A stretch of 34,673 nucleotides of DNA from Nocardioidaceae bacterium (GTDB lineage Bacteria; Actinomycetota; Actinomycetes; Propionibacteriales; Nocardioidaceae). This document shows, piece by piece, positions 10,097 through 17,947 of this stretch. Below the pieces are notes generated by a model. The model did not search any database, had not been told where the DNA came from, and saw only the letters and a list, made by a program, of their open reading frames with translations. The stretch's first letter is position 1, and every line of letters begins with the position of its first letter. The position numbers and the translations under genes are program-made. The DNA lies in assembly GCA_029268205.1 (NCBI GenBank), contig JAJUGK010000008.1, positions 1 through 34,673 of the forward strand, given 5' to 3'.

Positions 10097-11398
10097 ATGG
10101 AGGGACTCCTCCCCGAGCTGGAGATGATCCGGCAGGACTTCCCGATCCTCGAGCGCACGCTCGCCGGCGGGCACCCGCTGGTCTACCTCGACAGCGCCAA
10201 CACCTCGCAGAAGCCGCAGGTGGTCATCGACGCGATGGTCGACCACCTGGAGCACCACAACGCCAACGTGGCGCGGGCGATGCACCAGCTCGGAGTGGAG
10301 GCGTCCGAGGCGTTCGAGGGTGGGCGCGACAAGGTCGCCGCGTTCCTCAACGCGCCCTCGCGCGATGAGGTGATCTTCACCAAGAACGCCTCCGAGGCGC
10401 TCAACCTGGTGGCCCGCTCGCTGGGTGACGCCCGTGGCATCGACACCGGAGCGGCGCAGTGGGACCGGCTCGGGGAGGGCGACGAGATCGTCATCACCGA
10501 GATGGAGCACCACTCCAACATCGTGCCGTGGCAGATGCTCGCCGAGCGGACCGGCGCGACCCTGCGGTGGTTCGGGCTCACCGACGACGGTCAGCTCGAC
10601 CTGAGCGACATCGACGCGCTCATCACCGAGCGCACCCGGATCGTGTCGCTGACGTGGGTGTCCAACATGCTCGGCACCATCAACCCGGTCGCCGACATCG
10701 CCCGGCGGGCGCACGAGGTGGGCGCGATCGTCGTGGTCGACGCCTCGCAGGCGGCACCCCAGATGCCGGTCGACGTCGTGACCTCCGGTGCCGACCTGCT
10801 GGTCTTCACCAGCCACAAGGTCGTCGGGCCCACCGGCATCGGCGTGCTCTGGGGCCGCCGCGCGATCCTCGAGCAGATGCCGCCGTTCCTGGGCGGCGGC
10901 GAGATGATCGCGACGGTCGCGATGGAGCGCTCGACCTACGCCGCGATCCCGCACAAGTTCGAGGCCGGCACCCCGCCGATCGCGGAGGCCGTCGGCCTCG
11001 GCGTCGCGGTCGACTACCTCACCAGCGTCGGGCTCGACGCCATCCGGCGGCACGAGGAGACCATCACCGGCTACGCGCTGGAGGGACTGGCGACCCTCCC
11101 GGGCGTCCGGATCCTCGGGCCGCGCACCGCCGAGCAGCGCGGCGGCGCGATCTCCTTCGAGGTCGAGGGCATCCACCCGCACGACATCGCCCAGGTGCTC
11201 GACTCCCGCGGCATCGCCGTCCGGGCCGGTCACCACTGCGCCAAGCCGGCGCACGCGCGGTTCGGGGTGCAGAGCTCGGCGCGGATGTCGTCCTACCTCT
11301 ACACGACCCCGGCGGAGATCGACGCCTTCATCGAGGGGCTCGCGCACACCCAGCGTTACTTCGGGACCGTGCCCACGACGACGGGGGTGGGCGCATGA
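10097..11398 (+). CDS. sufS: Cysteine desulfurase SufS
   Basis: Class-V aminotransferase-fold PLP enzyme that takes sulfur from L-cysteine as a persulfide for cluster assembly. The 433-residue group II desulfurase has the PLP lysine K241 in FTSHKVVGPTGIGVLWG, PLP-contacting VVVDASQAAPQMPVD, EMEHHSN, and the persulfide cysteine C381 in RAGHHCAKPAHARFG. GGAAGGA precedes the ATG. Its TGA overlaps the sufU ATG. That fits the known pairing in which SufU, a Zn protein, accepts the persulfide from SufS in Gram-positive bacteria. Confidence 0.97.
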   Translation: MEGLLPELEMIRQDFPILERTLAGGHPLVYLDSANTSQKPQVVIDAMVDHLEHHNANVARAMHQLGVEASEAFEGGRDKVAAFLNAPSRDEVIFTKNASEALNLVARSLGDARGIDTGAAQWDRLGEGDEIVITEMEHHSNIVPWQMLAERTGATLRWFGLTDDGQLDLSDIDALITERTRIVSLTWVSNMLGTINPVADIARRAHEVGAIVVVDASQAAPQMPVDVVTSGADLLVFTSHKVVGPTGIGVLWGRRAILEQMPPFLGGGEMIATVAMERSTYAAIPHKFEAGTPPIAEAVGLGVAVDYLTSVGLDAIRRHEETITGYALEGLATLPGVRILGPRTAEQRGGAISFEVEGIHPHDIAQVLDSRGIAVRAGHHCAKPAHARFGVQSSARMSSYLYTTPAEIDAFIEGLAHTQRYFGTVPTTTGVGA

Positions 11399-11919
11399 GT
11401 TCCTCCGCCCCCGGCCAGGACCTGGACGCGCTGTACCAGGAGATCATCCTCGACCACTACAAGAACCCGCTCAACGCCGGGCTCCGCGAGCCCTTCGAGG
11501 CGGAGGTGCACCACGTCAACCCCAGCTGCGGCGACGAGGTGACCCTGCGCGTGCACCTCGAGGGCGAGGGCACCGAGGCCGTGGTGGCCGACGTGTCGTA
11601 CGCCGCCGAGGGCTGTTCCATCAGCCAGGCGTCGACCTCGGTGCTGACCGAGCTGCTCATCGGCCGGCCGGTGCGCGAGGCGGCCGTCGTCCACGCCGAC
11701 TTCCTCGAGCTGATGCACGGCCGCGGCAAGGTCGAGCCCGACGAGGACGTGTTGGGCGACGGCATCGCCTTCGCCGGCGTCGCGAAGTTCCCGGCCCGCG
11801 TCAAGTGCGCCCTGCTGGCCTGGATGGCCTGGAAGGACGCGACCAGCCAGGCCGGCGGCGGCGCCGCTCTCGAGGCCGCGGCACCCACCCATCCGACTGC
11901 ACAGGAGGACCCGTCATGA
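11395..11919 (+). CDS. sufU: Zn-dependent sulfurtransferase SufU
   Basis: IscU-like zinc protein that relays sulfur from SufS to the SufBCD scaffold. The 174-residue protein keeps the ligand set NPSCGD (C45, D47), EGCSISQAS (C74) and ARVKCALLAW (C138), and the ~20-residue insertion before KFPARVKC that separates SufU from IscU. The last ~25 residues are Ala/Pro-rich and probably disordered. ATG 11395 overlaps the sufS stop (ATGA), and its own TGA overlaps the sufT start, so all three are translationally coupled. The longer track ORF from 10459 reads a shadow frame of sufS upstream of this start. Confidence 0.95.
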   Translation: MSSSAPGQDLDALYQEIILDHYKNPLNAGLREPFEAEVHHVNPSCGDEVTLRVHLEGEGTEAVVADVSYAAEGCSISQASTSVLTELLIGRPVREAAVVHADFLELMHGRGKVEPDEDVLGDGIAFAGVAKFPARVKCALLAWMAWKDATSQAGGGAALEAAAPTHPTAQEDPS

Positions 11920-12275
11920 GCGACCACTCCGACCTGCCCGAGGTCGACCTCGGCGGCGGCACCACCACCCTGACCAAGGACGAGGTCACCGAGGCGATGA
12001 AGGACGTCGTCGACCCCGAGCTCGGGATCAACGTCGTCGACCTCGGCCTCGTCTACGACGTGCACCTCGACCCCGAGCACAACGTCGTCCTCGACATGAC
12101 GCTGACGTCGGCGGCCTGCCCGCTGACCGACGTGATCGAGGATCAGACCCACAGCGCGCTGGAGGGCATGGTCAACGACGTCACGATCAACTGGGTCTGG
12201 ATGCCGCCGTGGGGTCCCGACAAGATCACCGACGACGGCCGCGAGCAGTTGCGCGCCCTCGGCTTCAACGTCTGA
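11916..12275 (+). CDS. sufT: SufT, MIP18/DUF59 Fe-S assembly factor
   Basis: Small MIP18-family (DUF59) protein of 119 residues that assists maturation or delivery of Fe-S clusters under high demand. The family signature DPELGINVVDLGLVYDV is followed by MTLTSAACPLTDVIEDQ with the conserved cysteine, and VWMPPWGPDKITDDGREQLRALGF at the C-terminus. AGGAGGAC lies 6 nt before the ATG, which overlaps the sufU stop. It is the last suf gene. The next gene begins 36 nt later in the same frame register and orientation, so co-transcription of acVLRF1 is possible. Confidence 0.93.
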   Translation: MSDHSDLPEVDLGGGTTTLTKDEVTEAMKDVVDPELGINVVDLGLVYDVHLDPEHNVVLDMTLTSAACPLTDVIEDQTHSALEGMVNDVTINWVWMPPWGPDKITDDGREQLRALGFNV

Positions 12276-12311
12276 GACCCGGCGATCGACGGTCCGCTGC
12301 GCCACCTGGTC

Positions 12312-12920
12312 GTGGCACCGGAGCGCTGGGAACGCTGGTACGCCGGCTTCGACGCCCGCCACCACCCGGTGGCGGTGGGCGCCGAGGCCGGCGTCCTGCG
12401 TCTGGTCGGCGCCGACGGCGCCTTCGCGGAGGTCCGGGCGCCGTACGGACGGCCGATCGAGGATCCGGCGACCCTGCCCGATCTCCTCGCTGCCCCGGCG
12501 GACTGGGGCGTCCTGCTCGCGCGCAAGGCGGGGCACGCGGTCGCCCGCCTGCATGGGACGACACCGGTGGCCACCAAGGTCTCGCGTCGGCACGTCCAGG
12601 GCCGTAGCAAGGCCGGCGGGCAGAGCCAGCAGCGCTTCGCCCGCCGCCGTGACAACCAGGCCAGGGCGTCGTACGCCGCGGCCGCCGACCGCGCCGCCGT
12701 ACTCCTGCTGGACCCGACCCCGGTGCCGTTGCTGCTCGTGGGCGGCGACCGCCCTGCGCTCGCCGCGGTGCTCGACGACCACGACCTGCGAGCGCTGCCG
12801 GCCCCTGTCCGCGACGTCTCGCTGAGCTTCCCCCGACCGTCGCAGGAGGCGTTGCTGGCCGCGATCCGCGAGGCGCAGGGTGTGCGCGTCGCGATCCACG
12901 ATCCGGAGCGCGACCAGTAG
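12312..12920 (+). CDS. acVLRF1-family peptidyl-tRNA hydrolase
   Basis: Actinobacterial relative of the eukaryotic Vms1/ANKZF1 release factor (VLRF1 domain of the eRF1 superfamily). The family releases nascent peptides from tRNA on obstructed large ribosomal subunits. The 202 residues contain the diagnostic stretch SRRHVQGRSKAGGQSQQRFARRR. GGQSQQ at about 102-107 corresponds to the catalytic glutamine loop, followed by basic residues that would contact RNA. The GTG start at 12312 is the first usable codon after an in-frame TGA, which is the sufT stop. No clear ribosome-binding site is seen, so translation may depend on sufT or a CTG start. Placement directly behind suf suggests co-expression under oxidative stress (inference). 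It ends in TAG, shared with the next promoter. Confidence 0.85.
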   Translation: MAPERWERWYAGFDARHHPVAVGAEAGVLRLVGADGAFAEVRAPYGRPIEDPATLPDLLAAPADWGVLLARKAGHAVARLHGTTPVATKVSRRHVQGRSKAGGQSQQRFARRRDNQARASYAAAADRAAVLLLDPTPVPLLLVGGDRPALAAVLDDHDLRALPAPVRDVSLSFPRPSQEALLAAIREAQGVRVAIHDPERDQ

Positions 12921-12923
12921 GTT
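12918..12923 (+). promoter_or_regulatory. -10 box of the phosphotransferase gene, embedded in a stop codon
   Basis: TAGGTT: its first three bases are the acVLRF1 stop codon. Seven nt separate it from ATG 12931, the spacing of a leaderless transcript. Confidence 0.6.
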
Positions 12924-12930
12924 CCTCTCC

Positions 12931-13791
12931 ATGTGGCGGCCCGATCCCGCGTGGCAGCAGCTCGCGCCCGCGCGCAGCAGCACCGCGGGTGTCTACCTCG
13001 TGCCGGGGTCTCCGGCACGGGTGGTGAAGCGGCTGCTGCGGCCGAGCGAGGACGACACGCCCGCCCACGACCCCGAGCACTGGACCTACTGGCGCCGGGA
13101 GGTCGAGGTCGCCCGCGAGGAGGCCTTCCGCACCACCCCCGGGCTGCGCGCGCCGGCAGTGGAGGTGCACGAGGACCGCGCCGGGGCCACCCTCGTCTCG
13201 CCCTGGGTCCCTGATGACCGACCCAGCGGCGAGGAGCGGGCCTGGGCCCTGGGGCGGTTCGCGGCCTGCGCCGAGCCGGTCGCCGTGTGGTGGAGCCGTC
13301 CGAGCCTCCCGGACCGGCTGCGGTCCCTCGAGCACGGTGGCGGCTGGCGGGGGTTGGACGCCACCCCGCTCGCCGGGGCGGCGGAGGTGCTGTGGCGCCG
13401 GCGCGAGGAGCTCGAGGAACGGCTCGGGACGCTGCCCCGTGTGCTCAGCCACGGCGACGCGGTGGCGGCCAACCTGCGGGCGCGCGTGGACGGCGGGCTG
13501 TGCGCGATCGACTGGTCCGCCGTGGGCCTGCATCCGCTCGGAGCCGACCTCGGGATCGTCCTGTTGTCGGTGCGCGAGCCGTTGGGGCCGCTGTTGACGG
13601 CCTACCGCGCCGGCGCCCTCGACGGGGGAGCGGCGTACGGCGAGCGCGAGGTCGCGCACGGTGCGGCGATCATGGCGGCCTACACCTTGCTGACCCGGCT
13701 CGCCCACGCCGTCGGCGGGCCCGACGAGGACGCCGTCGTCGTCGAGGCGATGCGGTTCGCCGACATGCTCGAGGCCGTCGTCGAGCTCTGA
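12931..13791 (+). CDS. APH-family phosphotransferase
   Basis: Cytosolic kinase-like protein of 286 residues in the aminoglycoside/choline phosphotransferase fold. The catalytic loop is VLSHGDAVAANL (H174-G-D176, N181) and the metal-binding aspartate is D194 in CAIDWSAVGL. The N-terminal lobe is short, with VYLVPGSPARVVKRLL as the likely nucleotide-binding strand pair and lysine. The substrate is unknown; such stand-alone proteins in actinobacteria are rarely resistance enzymes. ATG 12931 has no ribosome-binding site but is preceded by TAGGTT 7 nt upstream, so it is probably leaderless; the longer track start at 12880 lies inside acVLRF1. It converges on ecfT. Confidence 0.85.
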   Translation: MWRPDPAWQQLAPARSSTAGVYLVPGSPARVVKRLLRPSEDDTPAHDPEHWTYWRREVEVAREEAFRTTPGLRAPAVEVHEDRAGATLVSPWVPDDRPSGEERAWALGRFAACAEPVAVWWSRPSLPDRLRSLEHGGGWRGLDATPLAGAAEVLWRRREELEERLGTLPRVLSHGDAVAANLRARVDGGLCAIDWSAVGLHPLGADLGIVLLSVREPLGPLLTAYRAGALDGGAAYGEREVAHGAAIMAAYTLLTRLAHAVGGPDEDAVVVEAMRFADMLEAVVEL

Positions 13792-13800
13792 CCGCCCCGG

Positions 13801-13817
13801 CGGACGTCGTACGTCCG
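13801..13817. terminator. Candidate bidirectional hairpin terminator
   Basis: CGGACGT-CGT-ACGTCCG, a perfect 7-bp stem with a 3-nt loop between the convergent phosphotransferase and ecfT genes. There is no T-tract, as is usual for high-GC actinobacterial hairpins. Confidence 0.45.
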
Positions 13818-13854
13818 ACCACCTATGGCGCCGGGGACGGATGACGTTGCGGGG

Positions 13855-14463
13855 TCAGTCGTCGATGCCGCGGGCCGCCAGCGCCTCGCCGACCCGGTCG
13901 GCGTGCCGCAGTGAGCGCACGATCAGGGGTACGGCGAAGGCGCGCGGGCTGGCGCCGAGACCGCGGGCCCGTTGGGCATCGCGTACCTCGCCGGCCAACC
14001 CGAGCACGACCGGGATCGCGCGCAACCCCAACGCGAGGAGCAGACCCAGCCGCTCCGGGTCGACGCCGACGCGGCGCAGCGGCCCCGCAACGCGCACCAC
14101 GACGTCGACGAGGGCGGAGGTGGGCGTCGTCATCGTCAGCGCCGTCGCGAGCAGCACGAGGGCCAGCAGCATCCCGACGACGACGTACGCACGCCCCGGC
14201 CCGCTCACCAGGGCGTGGAAGACCGCCAGCACGACGACGAACACCAAGACCGGCCGGAGCTGGCGGACCAGGGCCCGGCCGGGGACCCGGGCCACCACGA
14301 GGACCAGCACGGCGGCCGCGAGGTACGCCGAGACCCCCACGGGCGTGGCCGCGAACACCGACCCGATCCCCGCCGCACACAGCGCCGCCAGCTTCACGCC
14401 CGCGGGCACCCGGTGGACGAGGGAGGTCCCGGGGTGGAAGAGCCCCATCGTCGGCGCGCTCAC
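13855..14463 (-). CDS. bioN: ECF transporter T component (BioN/EcfT)
   Basis: Membrane coupling subunit linking the ATPase to the BioY substrate-binding component, 202 residues. About five hydrophobic segments are followed by the cytoplasmic coupling region with two Ala-Arg-Gly motifs, QRARGLGAS and EALAARGIDD, as required for docking onto the ATPase. The GTG start overlaps the ecfA TGA (GTGA); an internal ATG at 14448 is a weaker alternative. It is the last gene of the bioY-ligase-thiolase-ecfA-ecfT operon. The symbol bioN is given because bioY heads the operon and the ATPase looks BioM-like. A general ecfT serving several S components cannot be excluded. Confidence 0.88.
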   Translation of the reverse strand: MSAPTMGLFHPGTSLVHRVPAGVKLAALCAAGIGSVFAATPVGVSAYLAAAVLVLVVARVPGRALVRQLRPVLVFVVVLAVFHALVSGPGRAYVVVGMLLALVLLATALTMTTPTSALVDVVVRVAGPLRRVGVDPERLGLLLALGLRAIPVVLGLAGEVRDAQRARGLGASPRAFAVPLIVRSLRHADRVGEALAARGIDD

Positions 14464-15161
14464 GGCTGGTCCCGGGTCATCAGATCGCGATAGGTCGCGA
14501 CCGCCTCGGCGGGCGGCCCGTCGTGGACGATCCGACCGGCCTCGAAGACCAGCACCCGGTCGAAGTCGGCGAGCAGGTCGAGGTGGTGGGTGAGCAGCAC
14601 GACCGGCATCGGCAGGTCGGCCACCACGCGGGCGACGCGCCGGGCGTTGCGCAGGTCGAGCAGCGTCGTGGGCTCGTCCATCACGAGCAGGGCCGGCTCG
14701 GTCACCAGCACCGAGGCGAGGGCGAGCAACTGTTTCTGGCCGCCGGAGAGCAGGTGCGCGGGGTGGTCGGCGTGGCCGGCCAGGTCGTACGCAGCCAACG
14801 CCGCCCCGACCCGCGCCGCCACCTCGTGCTTGGCGAGGCCCCGCCGCCGCAACCCGAACGCGACGTCCTCGCGCACCGTCGGCATCACGATCTGGGCGTC
14901 GGGGTCGGTGAAGCAGAACCCCACCCGGCGACGTACGGCCCGCCCGTCGGTGCGGGTGTCGTGGCCGTCGACCCGCACCGTGCCCGCCGTCGGGAGCACC
15001 AGCCCGTTGAGCAGCCGCGCGAAGGTCGACTTGCCCGAGCCATTGGCACCGATCACGCCGATGCGATGTTCGGTCATCCGCACCGACACGTCGCGGAGGA
15101 CCGTCCGGGCGAGCGGGCCGTCGCCGTAGGTGTGGCTGACCCCGTCGACCTCGATCAGCAC
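14460..15161 (-). CDS. bioM: ECF transporter ATPase (BioM/EcfA)
   Basis: ATP-binding subunit energising biotin uptake, 233 residues. Walker A is GANGSGKST, the Q-loop segment CFTDPDAQIVMPTVREDVAFGL is characteristic of ECF ATPases, the signature is LSGGQKQ, Walker B is LLVMDEPTTLLDL and the switch is LLTHHLD. Only one ATPase gene is present, so it would act as a homodimer, as in BioMNY. GTG 15161 overlaps the thiolase stop by 7 nt; the longer track ORF reads back into a thiolase shadow frame. Operon position and the single-ATPase composition support a dedicated biotin module. Confidence 0.9.
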   Translation of the reverse strand: MLIEVDGVSHTYGDGPLARTVLRDVSVRMTEHRIGVIGANGSGKSTFARLLNGLVLPTAGTVRVDGHDTRTDGRAVRRRVGFCFTDPDAQIVMPTVREDVAFGLRRRGLAKHEVAARVGAALAAYDLAGHADHPAHLLSGGQKQLLALASVLVTEPALLVMDEPTTLLDLRNARRVARVVADLPMPVVLLTHHLDLLADFDRVLVFEAGRIVHDGPPAEAVATYRDLMTRDQP

Positions 15162-16300
15162 CGCTCCACCACCATCGCCACGCCTTGACCGCCGCCCACC
15201 GCGATGGCGGCCAACCCCGTGCGACCGCGTTCCTCGCGCACGAGTTGGCTGAACAGCCGCACCAGCAGCACCGCCCCGCTGGCGCCCCAGGGATGTCCGA
15301 GCGCGAGCGCCCCGCCCTGCGGGCACACGCGCTCCTCGTCCAACCCGAGGGCGTCGCAGCACGCCAGCACCTGACCGGCGAAGGCCTCGTTGAGCTCCAC
15401 CACGTCGATCTGGCCGAGCCCCAGACCGGTGCGCGCGAGCACGGTCCGGGCGGCGGGAACGATGCCGGTGCCGGGTCGGCGGGGGTCCACCCCGGCCGTC
15501 GACTGGGCGAGCACCCGCAACCCCGGGACGCCCAACTGTGCGTGCCGAGTCCCCGAGACCAGCGCGACCGCGGCGGCGCCGTCGTTGACACCGCAGGAGT
15601 TCCCCGCGGTCACGGTGCCGCCGGGACGGAACGCCGGGCGGAGGCGCCCCAGCCGCTCGGCGGTCATCCCGCGGCGCACCCGCTCGTCGGACTCCACGGC
15701 GCCGACCCCGACGATCTCCGCGGCGAACCCGCCGGCGCGCTGGTGCTCCCACGCCCGCACGTGGGAGCGGGCGGCGTACTCGTCCTGCCGGGCCCGGGCG
15801 ACCCCCGCCTCCTCGGCGAGCAGGTCGGCCGCCACCCCCATCTCGGGGTCGTCGTCGGGCGTGGGCGCGAACGGTGCCCGCTCATAGCGGCGCGGCGCAC
15901 CGCCCTCGACCGGCGGCCAGCACCGCCACGGCGCGGTGGAGGCGGATTCGGTGCCGCCCGCGAGCACGGTCCCCGCGCCGGTGAGGACCTGGCTCGCCGC
16001 CACCGCGACGGCAGCGAGGCCGCTGCCGCACTGGCGGTCGATCGTGAGCCCGGGGACCGGGTCGCCCAGTCCGGCGGCCAGCGCCGCGACGCGGGCGACG
16101 TTCCCGCCGGGACCCATGCAGTTGCCGAGGACGACGTCGTCGACGGCGACCGACCCGCCCGCGGACCCGGCGGGCCCGTCGGCGAGCTCGCGCAGCACGG
16201 GGGCGGCCAGTGACGCCGCGTCCACGGACGCCAGCGACCGCCCGGCCGTACCGATCGGGGTGCGCAGCGCGTCGACGATCACCGGCCGGTCGTCGGTCAT
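15155..16300 (-). CDS. Thiolase (YhfS-like), biotin-operon associated, atypical active site
   Basis: Thiolase-superfamily protein of 381 residues, normal in length. The nucleophile is present, C91 in TIDRQCGSGLAA, as are NEAF (N304) and the histidine H336 in GGALALGHPWGASGA. The second catalytic cysteine, normally in (L)CIGGG near the C-terminus, is replaced: the segment reads GLAAIAVGGGQG, with Ala367 at that position. This base normally shuttles protons in Claisen condensation or thiolysis, so activity may be altered or acyl-transfer only. The ATG overlaps the ligase stop (ATGA) and its stop overlaps ecfA. It is probably the counterpart of B. subtilis YhfS, whose gene is also linked to bioY; the substrate is unknown. 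Confidence 0.85.
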   Translation of the reverse strand: MTDDRPVIVDALRTPIGTAGRSLASVDAASLAAPVLRELADGPAGSAGGSVAVDDVVLGNCMGPGGNVARVAALAAGLGDPVPGLTIDRQCGSGLAAVAVAASQVLTGAGTVLAGGTESASTAPWRCWPPVEGGAPRRYERAPFAPTPDDDPEMGVAADLLAEEAGVARARQDEYAARSHVRAWEHQRAGGFAAEIVGVGAVESDERVRRGMTAERLGRLRPAFRPGGTVTAGNSCGVNDGAAAVALVSGTRHAQLGVPGLRVLAQSTAGVDPRRPGTGIVPAARTVLARTGLGLGQIDVVELNEAFAGQVLACCDALGLDEERVCPQGGALALGHPWGASGAVLLVRLFSQLVREERGRTGLAAIAVGGGQGVAMVVERC

Positions 16301-17274
16301 GCCGTCTCCTGCTGGTCGGGGGCCTCGACGTCCGCCTCAGCGGCGAGGTCGCGGACGAGCGCCGCGCGGTCGATCTTCCCGTGCGCGGTCAGCGGCAGGC
16401 GGGCGCGGTGTACCCAGCGGCGCGGGCGGTGGGTGGCGGGCAACCGTTCCCGCGCGCCGCGGCGGGCCTCGCCGATCGGGATGCCCGGCGGGAGTACGCC
16501 GGCCAGCACCGTGCCCAGCCGCGGATGGGGCAGGCCGACGACGATCACCTCGAGATCGGACAGCGCGGCCTCGACGGCGGCGATCCCGACCGTTGCCCCG
16601 GCGGTGGTGACGGCCCCGGGGCGACCGGCCACCACGACGCGGGTTCCGTCGACGACTCCGCGGTCGCCGACGCCGGCCCACCCGGCGGGGTCCGCGACGC
16701 CGTCGGCGAGGTAGGGCGAGCGGACGAAGAGCTCCCCGTCCCGGCTGACGGCCTCGACCCCCGGGAAGAGCCGCAGCGCCCCGGCGTGTGGACCCCAGGC
16801 GACGAACGACAGCTCCGCCGCCCCGTAGTAGTGGTGCACGACGACCCCGACCGCCCGGGCCCGCGCCGCGAGGGCGGGGGCGAGCCGGTCGCCCGCCACG
16901 ATGGCGACGGTTCCGGCACGCAGCGCGGCGGAGTCCAGCAGGGCGTGCAGCTGCGCGGGGGTGGCGACGACGTGGGAGGCGTCCGCGGGGTCGGCGGTGA
17001 GGCGCGCCCCCGCCCAATGCGCCTGCACGCCGGCGAACAGGTTCATCGTGGCGGTCATCGGCCCGAGCACCGCGACGACGGCGCCGGGCCCGATCCCGGC
17101 GAGGTCCCCGTAAGCCGGGAACGAGTCGAACCACGAGGCGGGCGAGCGGGTCACCGACCGGGGGACCCGTGTCGTCCCGCCGGTGCGGAGCAGCAGCCGC
17201 CGACCGGTCCGCTCGGCGCGCAGCACCGCGCGGACCGGGTCGTCCTCGCCGAGGACATCGAGCGGGTCAGACAT
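16297..17274 (-). CDS. Short acyl-CoA synthetase / AMP-forming ligase (YhfT-like), biotin-operon associated
   Basis: ANL-superfamily adenylate-forming enzyme, unusually short at 325 residues. It begins almost at the phosphate-binding A3 motif (LLLRTGGTTRVPRSV, about residues 26-40), whereas standard enzymes have ~150 residues before it. The remaining core motifs are intact: HHYYGAAELSF (A5), GVGDRGVVDGTRVVVAGR (A7-A8) and LPLTAHGKIDRAAL with the catalytic lysine (A10). ATG 17274 lies 8 nt after the bioY stop, with TGAGG as ribosome-binding site. An upstream extension is blocked by bioY. Actinobacterial MenE is comparably short, so the truncation is probably functional. It presumably activates a carboxylate linked to biotin for the adjacent thiolase (inference). 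Confidence 0.84.
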   Translation of the reverse strand: MSDPLDVLGEDDPVRAVLRAERTGRRLLLRTGGTTRVPRSVTRSPASWFDSFPAYGDLAGIGPGAVVAVLGPMTATMNLFAGVQAHWAGARLTADPADASHVVATPAQLHALLDSAALRAGTVAIVAGDRLAPALAARARAVGVVVHHYYGAAELSFVAWGPHAGALRLFPGVEAVSRDGELFVRSPYLADGVADPAGWAGVGDRGVVDGTRVVVAGRPGAVTTAGATVGIAAVEAALSDLEVIVVGLPHPRLGTVLAGVLPPGIPIGEARRGARERLPATHRPRRWVHRARLPLTAHGKIDRAALVRDLAAEADVEAPDQQETA

Positions 17275-17282
17275 CGAGCGCC

Positions 17283-17894
17283 TCAGGCATCGGCCGCGGC
17301 GCGGGGACGCGGGCGCGGCGCCGGTCCCAGGCCGGGGTAGGCGGCGTACACCCCACGGGCGATCACCGCGGCGACGACCGCCTTGATCAGGTCGCCCGGG
17401 ACGAACGCGAGCGCCGCGACGGTGGCGGTCCCGAGCGACAGGTCGGCCCGCCAGGCGGTCGCCGGGACCCCGAGCAGGTAGAGCAGGGCGACCCCGCCGA
17501 CGACGTTGACCACGATCCCGGTGGCCAGCACGTACCGCCCGCCGGGTCGCACGGCCAGGCGGTGGGTCAACCACCCCACGACGAAGGCGCCCGCGACGAA
17601 GCCGACCAGGTAGCCGATGCTCGGCCCGGCGAAGGCACCCAGGCCGCCCCGTCCGCCCGAGAGCAGCGGGAGCCCCAGCGCCACCAGCCCGAGGAACAGC
17701 GCCATGGACGCGCTGCCCAGGCGGGGCCCGAGGAGCGCGCCGGCGAGCATCGCGCCCATCGACTGGGCCGTGATGGGGACCGCGCCACCGAACGGCGCGA
17801 TGGCGGGGACGAGTCCCAGGGCGGCCATGAGGCCGGCCATCGTCGCCACCAGGGCGAGATCGCGAGCGGGACGGGCGGGGGAGGTGGGGGTCAT
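17283..17894 (-). CDS. bioY: Biotin-specific ECF S component BioY
   Basis: High-affinity biotin-binding membrane protein, 203 residues with six hydrophobic segments. Family motifs are PFGGAVPITAQSMGAMLAGALLG, LFLGLVALGLPLLSGGRGG and FAGPSIGYLVGF. The C-terminal tail is a cytoplasmic Pro/Arg stretch. ATG 17894 gives MTPTSPARPARDLALV; the long track ORF to 18608 is read-through antisense to the TetR gene. It heads the five-gene operon and lies 20 bp downstream of the inverted-repeat operator shared with the divergent TetR gene. With the ATPase and T component encoded at the end of the operon it forms a complete BioMNY importer. Confidence 0.94.
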   Translation of the reverse strand: MTPTSPARPARDLALVATMAGLMAALGLVPAIAPFGGAVPITAQSMGAMLAGALLGPRLGSASMALFLGLVALGLPLLSGGRGGLGAFAGPSIGYLVGFVAGAFVVGWLTHRLAVRPGGRYVLATGIVVNVVGGVALLYLLGVPATAWRADLSLGTATVAALAFVPGDLIKAVVAAVIARGVYAAYPGLGPAPRPRPRAAADA

Positions 17895-17913
17895 GACAGC
17901 TCCGGGACGCGAG

Positions 17914-17947
17914 ACCTGAACACCGTCCAGGTGAACGGTGTTCAGGT
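17914..17947. promoter_or_regulatory. BioQ-like operator, perfect 13+13 bp inverted repeat
   Basis: ACCTGAACACCGT - 8 nt - ACGGTGTTCAGGT lies between bioY and the TetR gene. It contains two copies of TGAAC-N3-GT(T/C)CA (17917-17929 and 17932-17944), matching the TGAAC-N3-GTT(A/C) type motif I recall for actinobacterial BioQ. Its right edge touches the -10 box of the TetR gene, so binding should repress both directions. Confidence 0.75.
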
